Source: JAYVJM01 sp043769275 (GTDB lineage: Bacteria > Pseudomonadota > Gammaproteobacteria > Pseudomonadales > UBA7239). From it: DNA of 11,716 bases. Below are positions 1-7,169 of the stretch, piece after piece. Below the pieces are notes generated by a model. That model did not search any database. It had not been told where the DNA came from and saw only the letters and a program-made list of their open reading frames with translations. How positions within the stretch are numbered: position 1 is the first letter of the stretch; each line of letters starts with the position of its first letter. The position numbers and the translations under genes were made by a program. The stretch spans positions 1 through 11,716 of the forward strand of contig JAYVJM010000029.1 of NCBI GenBank assembly GCA_043769275.1. The letters are read 5' to 3'.

Positions 1-143
1 GCCAGTTACTGTTTCTGCCACCCTATTCTCCGCCTCTTAATCCTATTGAAAAACTCTGGGCTAATCTCAAGCGTTTTTGGAGAAACCGCGCAAATATGAA
101 CTTGGATGAAATGATTGTTTCGTCTATTTGTTTGTGTAATTAA
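1..143 (+). CDS. IS630-family transposase, C-terminal fragment (cut by window edge)
   Basis: The reading frame beginning at base 3 is open to a TAA at 141-143 and gives the last 46 residues of a DDE transposase. It contains LPPYSPPLNPIEKLW followed by a basic stretch (KRFWRN), the hallmark C-terminal block of the IS630/Tc1-mariner-like superfamily. The Glu of NPIE is expected to be the last acidic residue of the catalytic triad. The family consensus is normally PYSPDLNP, so the second Pro after Ser replaces the usual Asp. The upstream part, including the other catalytic acids, lies outside the window, so intactness cannot be judged. The element points toward the 3' end of yciK and ends at most about 140 bp before it. 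Confidence 0.85.
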   Translation, partial: QLLFLPPYSPPLNPIEKLWANLKRFWRNRANMNLDEMIVSSICLCN

Positions 144-279
144 CTATATCGGTGAGGAACAACGAAAAACGCCGAAAACTTTCTAATCCCATGCATACAA
201 AGGCACCTCGCTTACTAGACAATGGAAGCAATTAGACTGCCTATTAACGCATTTGTTCCAAGTATTTTCTGCACGTTTT
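144..279. other. Intergenic stretch: probable IS630 right end plus yciK downstream region
   Basis: This holds no gene I can support. It should contain the right terminal inverted repeat of the IS630 element and its TA target site, but the partner end is outside the window, so the boundary cannot be placed. A 7-bp inverted repeat, TTCCAAG (256-262) and CTTGGAA (284-290), straddles the yciK stop codon; it has no T-run and is not a convincing terminator. Confidence 0.4.
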
Positions 280-1059
280 TTAGCTTGGAAATACCTGCGC
301 GTCAAAACTCTGCCCACTCACACCAATGCTGTCGGCACTCATCAAATACAGCCACAATGGCATGAGGCTATCTGCGTCTGGGTTTGTGTCGGGGTTTTCA
401 CCCGGATAAGCCACCGCACGCATCCTTGTTCGTGTAGCCCCTGGATTGATCGCGTTGACGCGCACAGTTGACACGCCATCAAGCTCATCTGCCAGCACTT
501 GCATTAAACCTTCCACTGCAAATTTGCTCACCGCGTACGCACCCCAAAAAGCGCGCCCCACCCTACCTACCGATGAACTGGTGAAAACCACACTGGCATC
601 CGCTGCTGTGTTCAGTAGAGGGAGCAGCGCATGTGTGAGCAAAAAAGCCGCGTGTACATTCACCTGCATAACTTGCTGCCAGCGATCTGGGCTGTAGTCG
701 GCTACCGCCGTGCGCGTGCCCAACAGTGCCGCGTTGTGCAGCACGCCATCCAGCCTGCCCAGCTCGCTCTCAATCGTTTCAGCCAGTTTCCCCGCGATAT
801 CTTCGGTTAAATACTGTAAATCCTGCACAAAAATCAACGGCTCTGGATGGCCTGCTTTGACAATTTCGTCATACACCGCCTCCAATTTTCCTTGCGTTTT
901 ACCGAGCAAAATCACCGTCGCGCCGTGCGCGGCAAAACTGCGCGCCGCAGCGCGCCCTATTCCATCACCCGCACCTGTGACCAGAATAACGCGCTCGGCC
1001 AAGGCATCGGGTTGCGCTTGCCAGTGCTTTGGCAGCGCTTGAATGATATGAGCACTCAT
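280..1059 (-). CDS. yciK: YciK-type short-chain dehydrogenase/reductase
   Basis: A 259-residue classical SDR oxidoreductase of the YciK group, cytoplasmic, with unknown physiological substrate. The cofactor-binding TGAGDGIG lies at residues 28-35, the NAA structural motif at 109-111 (LHNAALLGT), the catalytic Ser within FTSSSVG (about 162), and the active-site Y175-x-x-x-K179. The C-terminal part (MQVLADE, INPGATRTRMRA, MPLWLYLM, SFDAQ) follows E. coli YciK closely, which separates it from generic SDRs. The frame stays open upstream to 1164, but the ATG at 1059 gives the expected family N-terminus and overlaps the mupP stop as ATGA, indicating translational coupling. It is the last gene of the mtaD-ubiG-mupP-yciK operon. 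The C-terminus is a little shorter than in E. coli and lies close to the IS630 tail. Confidence 0.9.
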   Translation of the reverse strand: MSAHIIQALPKHWQAQPDALAERVILVTGAGDGIGRAAARSFAAHGATVILLGKTQGKLEAVYDEIVKAGHPEPLIFVQDLQYLTEDIAGKLAETIESELGRLDGVLHNAALLGTRTAVADYSPDRWQQVMQVNVHAAFLLTHALLPLLNTAADASVVFTSSSVGRVGRAFWGAYAVSKFAVEGLMQVLADELDGVSTVRVNAINPGATRTRMRAVAYPGENPDTNPDADSLMPLWLYLMSADSIGVSGQSFDAQVFPS

Positions 1060-1718
1060 GGAAAATCTCGTAAAAAAGCAGGAATAGCAAAAGGAGATGC
1101 CAAATGCAGATCGGCTTTCCAGGACAAACAGTCCTCGCCTGCTTCGATATAGCCCCAGCCACAACTAACACTGAACATGCCGCAAGCACGAGCCGCGTCA
1201 ATATCGCGGGGATGATCGCCAAAATACACAGCCTCCTCCACCGAACAGCCAATTTGTGTACAGGCCAAAAGCAAAGGCTCTGGATGCGGCTTGGTGTGCG
1301 TGACTTGATCCGGACAGACCACGCTGGCGGGCGTGAACGGCAAGGCCAATCGTTTTAGCAACCCAAGGGTATAGATGCTCACTTTATTGGTGACAATTCC
1401 CCACGCCAATCCTTGTTGCTCTATCCACGTCAGTGTCTCGCTCATTCCCGGAAAAAGCAGGGTCTGGCTACCCAGATTCTCACGGTAAAGCGAGAGCAGC
1501 TCTGTAAGCCTTGCGTCCAGTAGCGGATCGCTATCCGTTAAGGATAGCGCTAAGCGCGTCAATCCGCGTGCGCCGCCCGAAATACCTGTGCGAATGACCT
1601 CATTCGGCAATGGCGGCAGCGCGTAACGCGCACGCAGTAAATTGACACACAAAATAAATTCTGCCGAGGTATCCAGCAACGTGCCATCAAGGTCAAATAG
1701 GATTGCTTTTTTTTTCAT
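1056..1718 (-). CDS. mupP: HAD phosphatase, MupP-type (N-acetylmuramic acid 6-phosphate phosphatase)
   Basis: A 220-residue HAD-superfamily phosphatase. Motif I is FDLDGTLLDT, with nucleophile D9 and general acid D11; motif II is IVTNK (T110), motif III is HTKPHPEP (K143), and motif IV is FGDHPRDID (D168, D172). Proteins of this type next to ubiG and a YciK reductase were long annotated as phosphoglycolate phosphatase (Gph). In pseudomonads the syntenic enzyme is MupP, which dephosphorylates MurNAc-6-P and feeds the AmgK/MurU cell-wall recycling route. The paralogue distinction here is by gene order and sequence resemblance only. The ATG at 1718 starts 9 nt after the ubiG stop; a TTG at 1727 would add three residues and is less likely. 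The 3' end shares four bases with yciK (ATGA). Confidence 0.82.
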   Translation of the reverse strand: MKKKAILFDLDGTLLDTSAEFILCVNLLRARYALPPLPNEVIRTGISGGARGLTRLALSLTDSDPLLDARLTELLSLYRENLGSQTLLFPGMSETLTWIEQQGLAWGIVTNKVSIYTLGLLKRLALPFTPASVVCPDQVTHTKPHPEPLLLACTQIGCSVEEAVYFGDHPRDIDAARACGMFSVSCGWGYIEAGEDCLSWKADLHLASPFAIPAFLRDFP

Positions 1719-1727
1719 AGAGAACAA

Positions 1728-2450
1728 TTAACCCGCCTTTCTCACATGCACAATATAATTCACGTCTACATCCCTCTCCGTCATATTGTATTTTTTAATC
1801 AATGGGTTGTAGCGCATGCCCATAATATTTTCCAATGAAAGCCCTGCGTGGCGTATCCAATACGACAGCTCGGCTGGGCGAATAAATTTGCCGTATTCAT
1901 GCGTGCCTTTGGGCAATATTTTGAGCAAGTATTCCGCCCCAAGAATGGCAAAAGCATAGGATTTTAGGTTGCGGTTTATGGTGGAAAAAAACAGGTGCGC
2001 GCCTGGTTTGGCGAGTGTGGCACAAGCACAAATAATGGCGGCAGGGTCGGGCACATGTTCCAGCATTTCCAAGCAGGTTACGACATCGTAGTGCGCTGGC
2101 TGCTCAACGGCTAACTGTTCGACGGGTATTTTGCGATAGTCAACGCTCACACCACTTTCCAATGCATGCAGTTTTGCTACTGTCAGCGGTGCCAAACCCA
2201 TGTCGATTCCGGTGACCGTCGCGCCGCGCTGCGCCATCGCTTCGCTTAAAATGCCGCCGCCACAACCGACATCCAGCACCGCTTTTCCTGCCAGTCGTGC
2301 GCGTTCGTCAATGTAATTGACGCGCAGTGGGTTGATGTCGTGCAGCGGCTTGAATTCACTACTTGCATCCCACCATCGATCAGCAAGTGCTTCAAACTTG
2401 GCAATTTCTGCCGGATCGACATTTGGATGTGTGCGTGCCTCACTGTTCAT
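1728..2450 (-). CDS. ubiG: UbiG, ubiquinone biosynthesis O-methyltransferase
   Basis: A 240-residue SAM-dependent methyltransferase that performs both O-methylation steps of ubiquinone synthesis (2-polyprenyl-6-hydroxyphenol methylase and 3-demethylubiquinol 3-O-methyltransferase). The N-terminal block NVDPAEIAKFEALADRWWD and the following FKPLHDINPLR are UbiG signatures. Motif I for SAM binding is VLDVGCGGG (58-66), with the acidic partner in GIDMG (81-85) and the post-motif CLEMLEHVPDP (127-137). The frame is open upstream to 2489, but that start would overlap mtaD and add 13 residues not typical of the family. The ATG at 2450, 8 nt after the mtaD stop, fits E. coli UbiG better, although its Shine-Dalgarno is weak and it probably relies on coupling. 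Confidence 0.95.
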   Translation of the reverse strand: MNSEARTHPNVDPAEIAKFEALADRWWDASSEFKPLHDINPLRVNYIDERARLAGKAVLDVGCGGGILSEAMAQRGATVTGIDMGLAPLTVAKLHALESGVSVDYRKIPVEQLAVEQPAHYDVVTCLEMLEHVPDPAAIICACATLAKPGAHLFFSTINRNLKSYAFAILGAEYLLKILPKGTHEYGKFIRPAELSYWIRHAGLSLENIMGMRYNPLIKKYNMTERDVDVNYIVHVRKAG

Positions 2451-2458
2451 GGCGTTCA

Positions 2459-3796
2459 CTACTTTGCGTTTAGAATTTTCTGACCCCATGCGCGCGCTTT
2501 AGCCGCTAAAACGCCCTCATTCAAGGTGGTGAGCAAACCACTATGCAGGAGGCGGCGACCGGCCACCCAGACATCCGATACACGCGCACCGCTGTTCGTG
2601 TAAACGAGCAAGGAGGCTGGATCGTACAACGGCAAAGCACTGAGATCATCAATAGACACCGCAATAATATCTGCCTGCTTGCCTGCCTCTAAGCTACCGA
2701 TTAAATGATCCAAACCCAATGCGCGTGCGCCGTTGATAGTTGCCATGCGCAAGGCTGCGTGCGCTTTAAGCGCGGTGGCATCAGAGGCTACTGCCTTGGC
2801 TAACAAAGCCGCTGTACGTATTTCACTGAACAGGTCAAGATCGTCATTACTGGCCGCGCCGTCTGTACCTATCGCCACGTTTACGCCCGATTTTTGCAGC
2901 TTATCCACAGGGCAAAAACCGCTGGCCAATTTCAGATTGGATTCAGGACAGTGCACAACGTGGCTGCCACTATCCGCAATGATTTGTATGTCGTCATCAT
3001 TCAAAGCCGTCATGTGTACGCATTGCGTGCGCGGCGACAAAAGCCCTAAACGGCGCATGCGTTCAATGGGACGCACTCCGCTTTCTGTAAGTGCGCCGTC
3101 TACTTCAAGCTGCGTTTCCTGTAGATGAATGTGGATACATGCGTCCATTTCTTCCGCCAGCATCACCACTTTCTTGAGCGTGTCATCACCGACGGTGTAA
3201 GGCGCGTGAGGGCCAAAAGCGATATGTACGCGCTCTGAGCCGCGATACTGGTCAAACAAAGCCAGCCCTTTTTCCAAGTATTCCTCAGGGCCTGAACCCC
3301 AGTTACAAGGGAAATCAAATATTGAAAATGCCAGCTGGCAACGCAAACCGGCATCCATCACCGCACGCGCTGCCGCCTCAGGGAAAAAATACATATCGCT
3401 GAAGCAGGTAGTGCCGCTTTGCAGCATTTCAGCAATAGCCAGCTGCGTGCCATCGAACACAAACGCATCACTTACCCAGCGTTTTTCGATCGGCCAAATG
3501 TGGTTTTGCAGCCAGTCCATGAGTGCTAGATCATTGGCGTATCCACGCAGCAAGCTCATGGCGGCATGGCTGTGAGAATTGATTAAACCTGGCAGCACAA
3601 TGTGCTTATCCAGCTCTACAAGCTGATCAGCAACATACAATTTTTCTGCTTCCACTCGCGGTTTAATCGCTACAATTTTTCCATTTTTAATGGCAACACT
3701 ATGGTGCTCTAGCAGGGCGTCTTCCGGCAAAACGGGCAAAAGGTAGCGGCAGTGCAGCAGACTATCAATAGGTTGAAGAATGTGGGCGTTTGGCAT
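2459..3796 (-). CDS. mtaD: TRZ/ATZ-family amidohydrolase (methylthioadenosine / SAH deaminase type)
   Basis: A 445-residue metal-dependent amidohydrolase of the TRZ/ATZ (MtaD/SsnA-like) group. Metal-binding H75-x-H77 sits in NSHSHAAMSLLRG, where the family more often has NxHTH. Further ligands are expected in HIHLQET (H222, H224) and HVVHCPESN, with the final Asp in GTDGAASNDD. The syntenic pseudomonad enzyme deaminates 5'-methylthioadenosine; related enzymes act on SAH or adenosine, so the substrate here is probable, not proven. It is the first gene of the operon. ATGs at 3808 and 3796 and a TTG at 3811 are in frame. I chose 3796 because it gives the usual family N-terminus and a workable leader after the TATACT element; none has a clear Shine-Dalgarno. 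In pseudomonads mtnA normally lies beside this gene; it is absent from this window. Confidence 0.87.
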   Translation of the reverse strand: MPNAHILQPIDSLLHCRYLLPVLPEDALLEHHSVAIKNGKIVAIKPRVEAEKLYVADQLVELDKHIVLPGLINSHSHAAMSLLRGYANDLALMDWLQNHIWPIEKRWVSDAFVFDGTQLAIAEMLQSGTTCFSDMYFFPEAAARAVMDAGLRCQLAFSIFDFPCNWGSGPEEYLEKGLALFDQYRGSERVHIAFGPHAPYTVGDDTLKKVVMLAEEMDACIHIHLQETQLEVDGALTESGVRPIERMRRLGLLSPRTQCVHMTALNDDDIQIIADSGSHVVHCPESNLKLASGFCPVDKLQKSGVNVAIGTDGAASNDDLDLFSEIRTAALLAKAVASDATALKAHAALRMATINGARALGLDHLIGSLEAGKQADIIAVSIDDLSALPLYDPASLLVYTNSGARVSDVWVAGRRLLHSGLLTTLNEGVLAAKARAWGQKILNAK

Positions 3797-3825
3797 AAAC
3801 GGCAGCATCAAAAAAACAGGCGCGC

Positions 3826-3831
3826 AGTATA
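3826..3831 (-). promoter_or_regulatory. Putative -10 element of the mtaD-ubiG-mupP-yciK operon
   Basis: On the minus strand the bases read TATACT, one mismatch from the sigma-70 -10 consensus, in a GC-rich surround. The predicted start near 3819 leaves a leader of about 23 nt to the ATG at 3796. No good -35 hexamer is visible 16-18 bp upstream. It is the best promoter candidate ahead of a four-gene operon that otherwise has none. Confidence 0.4.
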
Positions 3832-3959
3832 CGCCGCGCCCGTCTGCCTATGCGAGCGACCCCGATAAACGACTGTGTATAAACAAAATGAGCGGCTACA
3901 AAACCAGCGCGTTTATTACGTGATTAGCGTGTGCGTATTTTTGCCAGCTAGCAACTGCC

Positions 3960-4892
3960 TTATTTCAACTCAACCCTGAGTGGACGCACAGGAGGCGTTG
4001 TAAATGACAGAGGAGCAGACAACGCAGTGACCGTCACAGCAGCAGGATCAACATACAAAGAGCTGATATTCAACCCTGGGTATGCCTGACAAGTAGGAGT
4101 AGGAGTAGGAGCACCAACTTGAACGTACAACTGCCCTGATGTAACAGTAGCCGTTACGCTAATCAACACAGGCGCGTTTGCAACAGTACTCCACACAACA
4201 TGCGGAGTCAGTGTTGTATCGGTAATGGGAGCCACAGCGGTAGCGCATGTATTGTCCAAGAAATAACCGGTTGGAGCACCCGCCATGTACTCTTTAAGGC
4301 CTGATGCCGTAGTCGGGTCAAGATCAACGACAGCCTGCAAATCAGCATTAAATACCGAGCCATTAGCAAAGTAACCTAGCATCTCAGGAGTAGCCGCGCC
4401 TGAAAACACCTTTATGTCAGGGCCAGCCTCACCTTTTGGCCCCTTTGGGCCAGTCTTTGCACCACCGGCAAAAACAACATCTGTCACATCCAAAGGTGTC
4501 TCATTTTTTCTACAAATAGCTGGACTCACACGAGGGTCACTCAGCGGTTTCAGCAATTGCCCGTTGTTTGCGTTGCCTAAACACATTGATACCTGAACAG
4601 CAGGCGAACCACCCACGGCAAAAGCCACTCTTCCTTTAGGGCACGTTTCGTTTAAGCCCTTTACTAAAACCGATCTAATGCCGGCTTTATTTTTTGTCAA
4701 GCACATGGTTTTTGGGCTTGCTTTTGCATAACCCGAGTTCAGTGTATAAAAATTACCACACGGCTTAGCTACCTGCGTTTTCGTGACACCTTGAGGCGAC
4801 ACACAGACACCGATACCAGCAGCCTGTGATGAAACAGACGTTAACGTAGCGGCAATGAATGCCGCAGTGAGTAATATAGTTTTTTGATACAT
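3960..4892 (-). CDS. Secreted cysteine-repeat protein with short collagen-like segment, function unknown
   Basis: A 310-residue protein I do not recognise as a named family. A Sec signal peptide is clear: charged start, hydrophobic core TILLTAAFIAATLTSV, likely cleavage around SSQA-A (residues 24-25). The mature part begins with three loosely similar units, each carrying one cysteine pair: C30/C45, C64/C84 and C104/C127. They resemble the C(V/L)N...G.lR.V.....C..gE..L units that precede collagen-like repeats in many bacterial surface and tail-fibre-like proteins. Four Gly-X-Y triplets follow (GPK GPK GEA GPD, 148-159), then a beta-rich C-terminal domain with C216 and C268, which could form a disulfide, and a (PT)3 run. 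The ATG at 4892 has a strong Shine-Dalgarno (AAGGGG). It appears monocistronic. A surface or secreted structural or adhesive role is inference. Confidence 0.8.
   Translation of the reverse strand: MYQKTILLTAAFIAATLTSVSSQAAGIGVCVSPQGVTKTQVAKPCGNFYTLNSGYAKASPKTMCLTKNKAGIRSVLVKGLNETCPKGRVAFAVGGSPAVQVSMCLGNANNGQLLKPLSDPRVSPAICRKNETPLDVTDVVFAGGAKTGPKGPKGEAGPDIKVFSGAATPEMLGYFANGSVFNADLQAVVDLDPTTASGLKEYMAGAPTGYFLDNTCATAVAPITDTTLTPHVVWSTVANAPVLISVTATVTSGQLYVQVGAPTPTPTCQAYPGLNISSLYVDPAAVTVTALSAPLSFTTPPVRPLRVELK
4093..4110. repeat. Three tandem GTAGGA hexamers in the secreted-protein gene
   Basis: Three perfect copies of GTAGGA lie head to tail and encode the (Pro-Thr)3 run just before C268 on the minus strand. 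Gain or loss of one unit keeps the reading frame and changes one PT dipeptide, so strain-to-strain length variation is plausible, though three copies are few. Confidence 0.8.
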
Positions 4893-4979
4893 AACAAACC
4901 CCTTTTGCGTAATGAGCAATACATCTTAGAGACTTATAACAAAACCGCGAAAAAACGACATGCAAAATTCACCCATAAC

Positions 4980-5008
4980 ATTAAACGCCTAAGGCGCAAC
5001 GCTGTCCA
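4980..5008 (-). promoter_or_regulatory. Putative promoter of the secreted cysteine-repeat gene, with palindrome in spacer
   Basis: On the minus strand TGGACA (5003-5008) and TTTAAT (4980-4985) are spaced by 17 bp, a reasonable sigma-70 arrangement about 80 nt upstream of the start codon at 4892. The spacer contains the palindrome CGCCT-A-AGGCG (4986-4996) immediately upstream of the -10, where a bound repressor would block polymerase. Both the promoter and the operator reading are inferred from sequence only. Confidence 0.35.
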
Positions 5009-5042
5009 ACGCCAATATCGAATATGCAATCATATGTTTTAT

Positions 5043-5074
5043 AACAAAAAAGGGACCTAAGCCCCTTTTTTGTT
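5043..5074 (-). terminator. Rho-independent terminator downstream of the DUF1302 gene
   Basis: A perfect 12-bp inverted repeat (AACAAAAAAGGG at 5043-5054, its complement at 5063-5074) closes an 8-nt loop. Read on the minus strand it is an A-rich/GGG stem ending in a run of six Ts, 26 bp after the DUF1302 stop codon. The symmetric A/T flanks mean it could also work on the plus strand, but no plus-strand gene ends here. Confidence 0.85.
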
Positions 5075-5100
5075 CCACCGTTTTTTAGGCTACGCGCGCG

Positions 5101-6891
5101 CTAAAAAATGTACTTGACGTTAAACGACACATTGTCACGGTCACCCCACAAATAGGTATCAGGACCGCTGAACGCGTTGTAGTAACTGGCAAGCTTCCAA
5201 TGCTCAAGATAAGTAGCCTCAGCACCTACGCTCATCCATAAACCGTGCTCGTTATAGTTAAACGTCGACAAACTGCCATCAATGCCGTAATTCATAAAAA
5301 ATGGAATGGCCAAATCTACGCCTTCCATTACGTTTTTATATTCAGGAACAAACTGTGCGCTCATGCCTTCCCCGTATTTGGTGAAGCCACCCAAGGGCGC
5401 AAATTGCAACTGTCCGTTCTCAAAACCGCCAACGTACCAGCCGCCCACTTCACCAACCAACATTGCCGTATCCCACAATGCGTTAGGCTGGAAAATATAC
5501 GTGCCGCCTACGTTTAATGTGTGGATTTCAGCACGTACCGGCCAGCCCACCAAAACGTATTGCAGTGCTTCAGGGTCTGTGTACTTGGTCAGCATGGTGG
5601 GAAGGCTTGGGTCTTTACATTGGCCGGAGCGGATAATTTCCGCAGAGCAGCCTGTTTGGATGGGCGCATTGGCGCGATAGGCATATTCAATGCCCGTTTG
5701 CACACCGCCCACTACTGTATTGAGCGTTAAGCCGTACATGCGAATATTGTCAAAATAGTTAACCGCGTAAGAGTCAGTCAATGGCTCTGGCGTGGTCACT
5801 ACGGTAGCCGTTTTATTAGCCGCCCAAAACGAAGGGGCTTTATCGGTGTAGTTAACAAGGTAAGCAGCCAATTCAGTGCCTTCGCCCAAAAGATAGCGTG
5901 TAGCAAAACCAAACTGATTGTTGTCATTTGGCTCAACAGTGTGGCGATACATAGGATAAGTGCCCAACTTGCCTAGCCCTTGCGACAAAAACACATCGCC
6001 GTCAATCATGTCTTGCATGCTGAAAAAAGAACCCGTTGGCAACAATGTGGTGGGTATCCACTCGTACTGCCAGTAGGCCTCAACGGTGACTTTTTCCGTA
6101 ACATCAAGCGACCCGTACACTGCGCCTGTTGGGAGAAAAACCTCTTTTAGATCAACGCCAGGAGCCGTGGCTGCAGATGCATCCATGCGGTTTTGCGCAA
6201 ATGCGATCCCGCCCTGAAGCATCAGTGCCTCACCCCAACTAATGACTTGGCGACCTACACGCATAGTCAGAGTGTGATCGCCCAATCCAAAGGAGCCATA
6301 AGCGTAGGCATCCAAAAAGCGCGCTTGGTAACCTAGGGTTTCTTGATAGTCGCTTCCAAAATGTGAAGGATTGTTGCTTTCACCAGAAGCCCAGCTGTTG
6401 TTTATGCCCTTGCCATTTTCATAGCCGGGCGCGTACAAAGAGTTATCGCACACGTATCGACAATCCCAACTGGTTTTGCCATAAGGAACTTCATCGTAAA
6501 AAATTTGCGGGCGCACAAAAAAACCGACGTTTTTATAAGACGCGTCGATGTCAACCAAACCAGAAAAACGACTGGACACCACATCGCCTTTTTCAAAATT
6601 GCGGTTACCGTCATCACCATTTGTGCGCTGCACCAACTCCCAAAAACTTTTTGAGCCGGCACCATCGCGGAGTGCACCTGCGGGGTCATCAGACACCAGC
6701 AAGTTTTTATCACGACCCGTTGTGCGCCATTGGCGACCGTAAGTTAGCGTCGTATCAACGTCAACTTTTACGTCCTCAGACGGCTGAAAAGAAAGTGCAT
6801 GCACTTGTGTGGATAGCTGAAGCAGGCCGAAAGCCACCATAGCCGCGCCCATAGCGCGAGCGCGTATCTTCTTTGTTGTTGTTGTTTTCAT
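5101..6891 (-). CDS. DUF1302-family outer-membrane protein
   Basis: A 596-residue protein of the DUF1302 type, predicted to be an outer-membrane beta-barrel. The signal peptide has a basic start (TTTTKKIRAR), a hydrophobic core and an expected cleavage after VHA (residue 32). The mature N-terminus DVKVDVDTTLTYGRQWR matches the family's opening strand, and the protein ends in alternating hydrophobic residues with terminal Phe (FNVKYIF), the usual outer-membrane insertion signal. Two close cysteine pairs (C144/C148 in WDCRYVC and one in GCSAEIIRSGQC) probably form disulfides in outer loops. The ATG at 6891 has GGAG 9 nt upstream; an in-frame TTG at 6906 is less likely. DUF1302 proteins often lie in steroid or other hydrophobic-compound catabolic clusters, frequently with DUF1329, which is not seen here. 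It is divergent from a P450 gene. Confidence 0.85.
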   Translation of the reverse strand: MKTTTTKKIRARAMGAAMVAFGLLQLSTQVHALSFQPSEDVKVDVDTTLTYGRQWRTTGRDKNLLVSDDPAGALRDGAGSKSFWELVQRTNGDDGNRNFEKGDVVSSRFSGLVDIDASYKNVGFFVRPQIFYDEVPYGKTSWDCRYVCDNSLYAPGYENGKGINNSWASGESNNPSHFGSDYQETLGYQARFLDAYAYGSFGLGDHTLTMRVGRQVISWGEALMLQGGIAFAQNRMDASAATAPGVDLKEVFLPTGAVYGSLDVTEKVTVEAYWQYEWIPTTLLPTGSFFSMQDMIDGDVFLSQGLGKLGTYPMYRHTVEPNDNNQFGFATRYLLGEGTELAAYLVNYTDKAPSFWAANKTATVVTTPEPLTDSYAVNYFDNIRMYGLTLNTVVGGVQTGIEYAYRANAPIQTGCSAEIIRSGQCKDPSLPTMLTKYTDPEALQYVLVGWPVRAEIHTLNVGGTYIFQPNALWDTAMLVGEVGGWYVGGFENGQLQFAPLGGFTKYGEGMSAQFVPEYKNVMEGVDLAIPFFMNYGIDGSLSTFNYNEHGLWMSVGAEATYLEHWKLASYYNAFSGPDTYLWGDRDNVSFNVKYIF

Positions 6892-7067
6892 GCGATTTAA
6901 CTCCAAAGTACAACTTTTTATTGAAATATTGTGTTATTGGCTATTTTTTGCAGCACAAAAAACTCCTGTGTGCGCATGGTTTGTGATTCGACCAGAAAGC
7001 AATATTAAAAGCAATACACAGAACCGCTTGCATCAACAAATAAATGCAGCTTTTATCACTTCATTGT

Positions 7068-7097
7068 ATTTGCGTAACATTTGCATAATCGATATGC
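7068..7097. promoter_or_regulatory. Operator-like repeats upstream of the P450 promoter
   Basis: ATTTGCGTAAC (7068-7078) is followed at once by ATTTGCATAAT (7079-7089), a direct repeat with 9 of 11 matches and a period of one helical turn. Overlapping it, GCATA-ATCGA-TATGC (7083-7097) is an inverted repeat with 5-bp arms. The repeats sit about 75-95 bp upstream of the P450 -10, where an activator could bind. No regulator gene is present in the window to assign it to. Confidence 0.35.
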
Positions 7098-7163
7098 GGA
7101 AAACCATAAAAAACGTCGGCATGTACGAAGAATATCTCATGCCTTAATACAGTCACCGACCGC

Positions 7164-7169
7164 TATAAT
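7164..7169 (+). promoter_or_regulatory. Putative -10 element of the P450 gene
   Basis: A perfect TATAAT with no recognisable -35 hexamer at 15-19 bp upstream. Transcription would start near 7176, giving a leader of about 50 nt. The perfect -10 with absent -35 suits an activator-dependent promoter. Confidence 0.5.

Noticed and set aside
256..290. TTCCAAG/CTTGGAA inverted repeat at the yciK stop as a terminator
   Set aside because: The arms are 7 bp with a 21-nt loop and no T-run on the minus strand.
253..471. Plus-strand open frame across the yciK 3' end
   Set aside because: It is antisense to yciK, with low-complexity Cys/His-rich composition and no recognisable domain.
1060..1164. Upstream extension of yciK
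   Set aside because: It lies wholly inside mupP and adds 35 residues unlike YciK; the ATGA-coupled start fits the family.
2451..2489. Longer ubiG start
   Set aside because: It would overlap mtaD by 31 bp and adds residues absent from UbiG; no Shine-Dalgarno supports it.
3935..3959. Possible hairpin after the secreted-protein gene (TTGC/GCAA)
   Set aside because: The stem is only about 4 bp and the following run is A, not T, on the relevant strand; not supportable as a terminator.
6363..6842. 159-codon plus-strand frame inside the DUF1302 gene
   Set aside because: It is a shadow of a well-supported coding sequence on the other strand; the composition is unlike a real protein.
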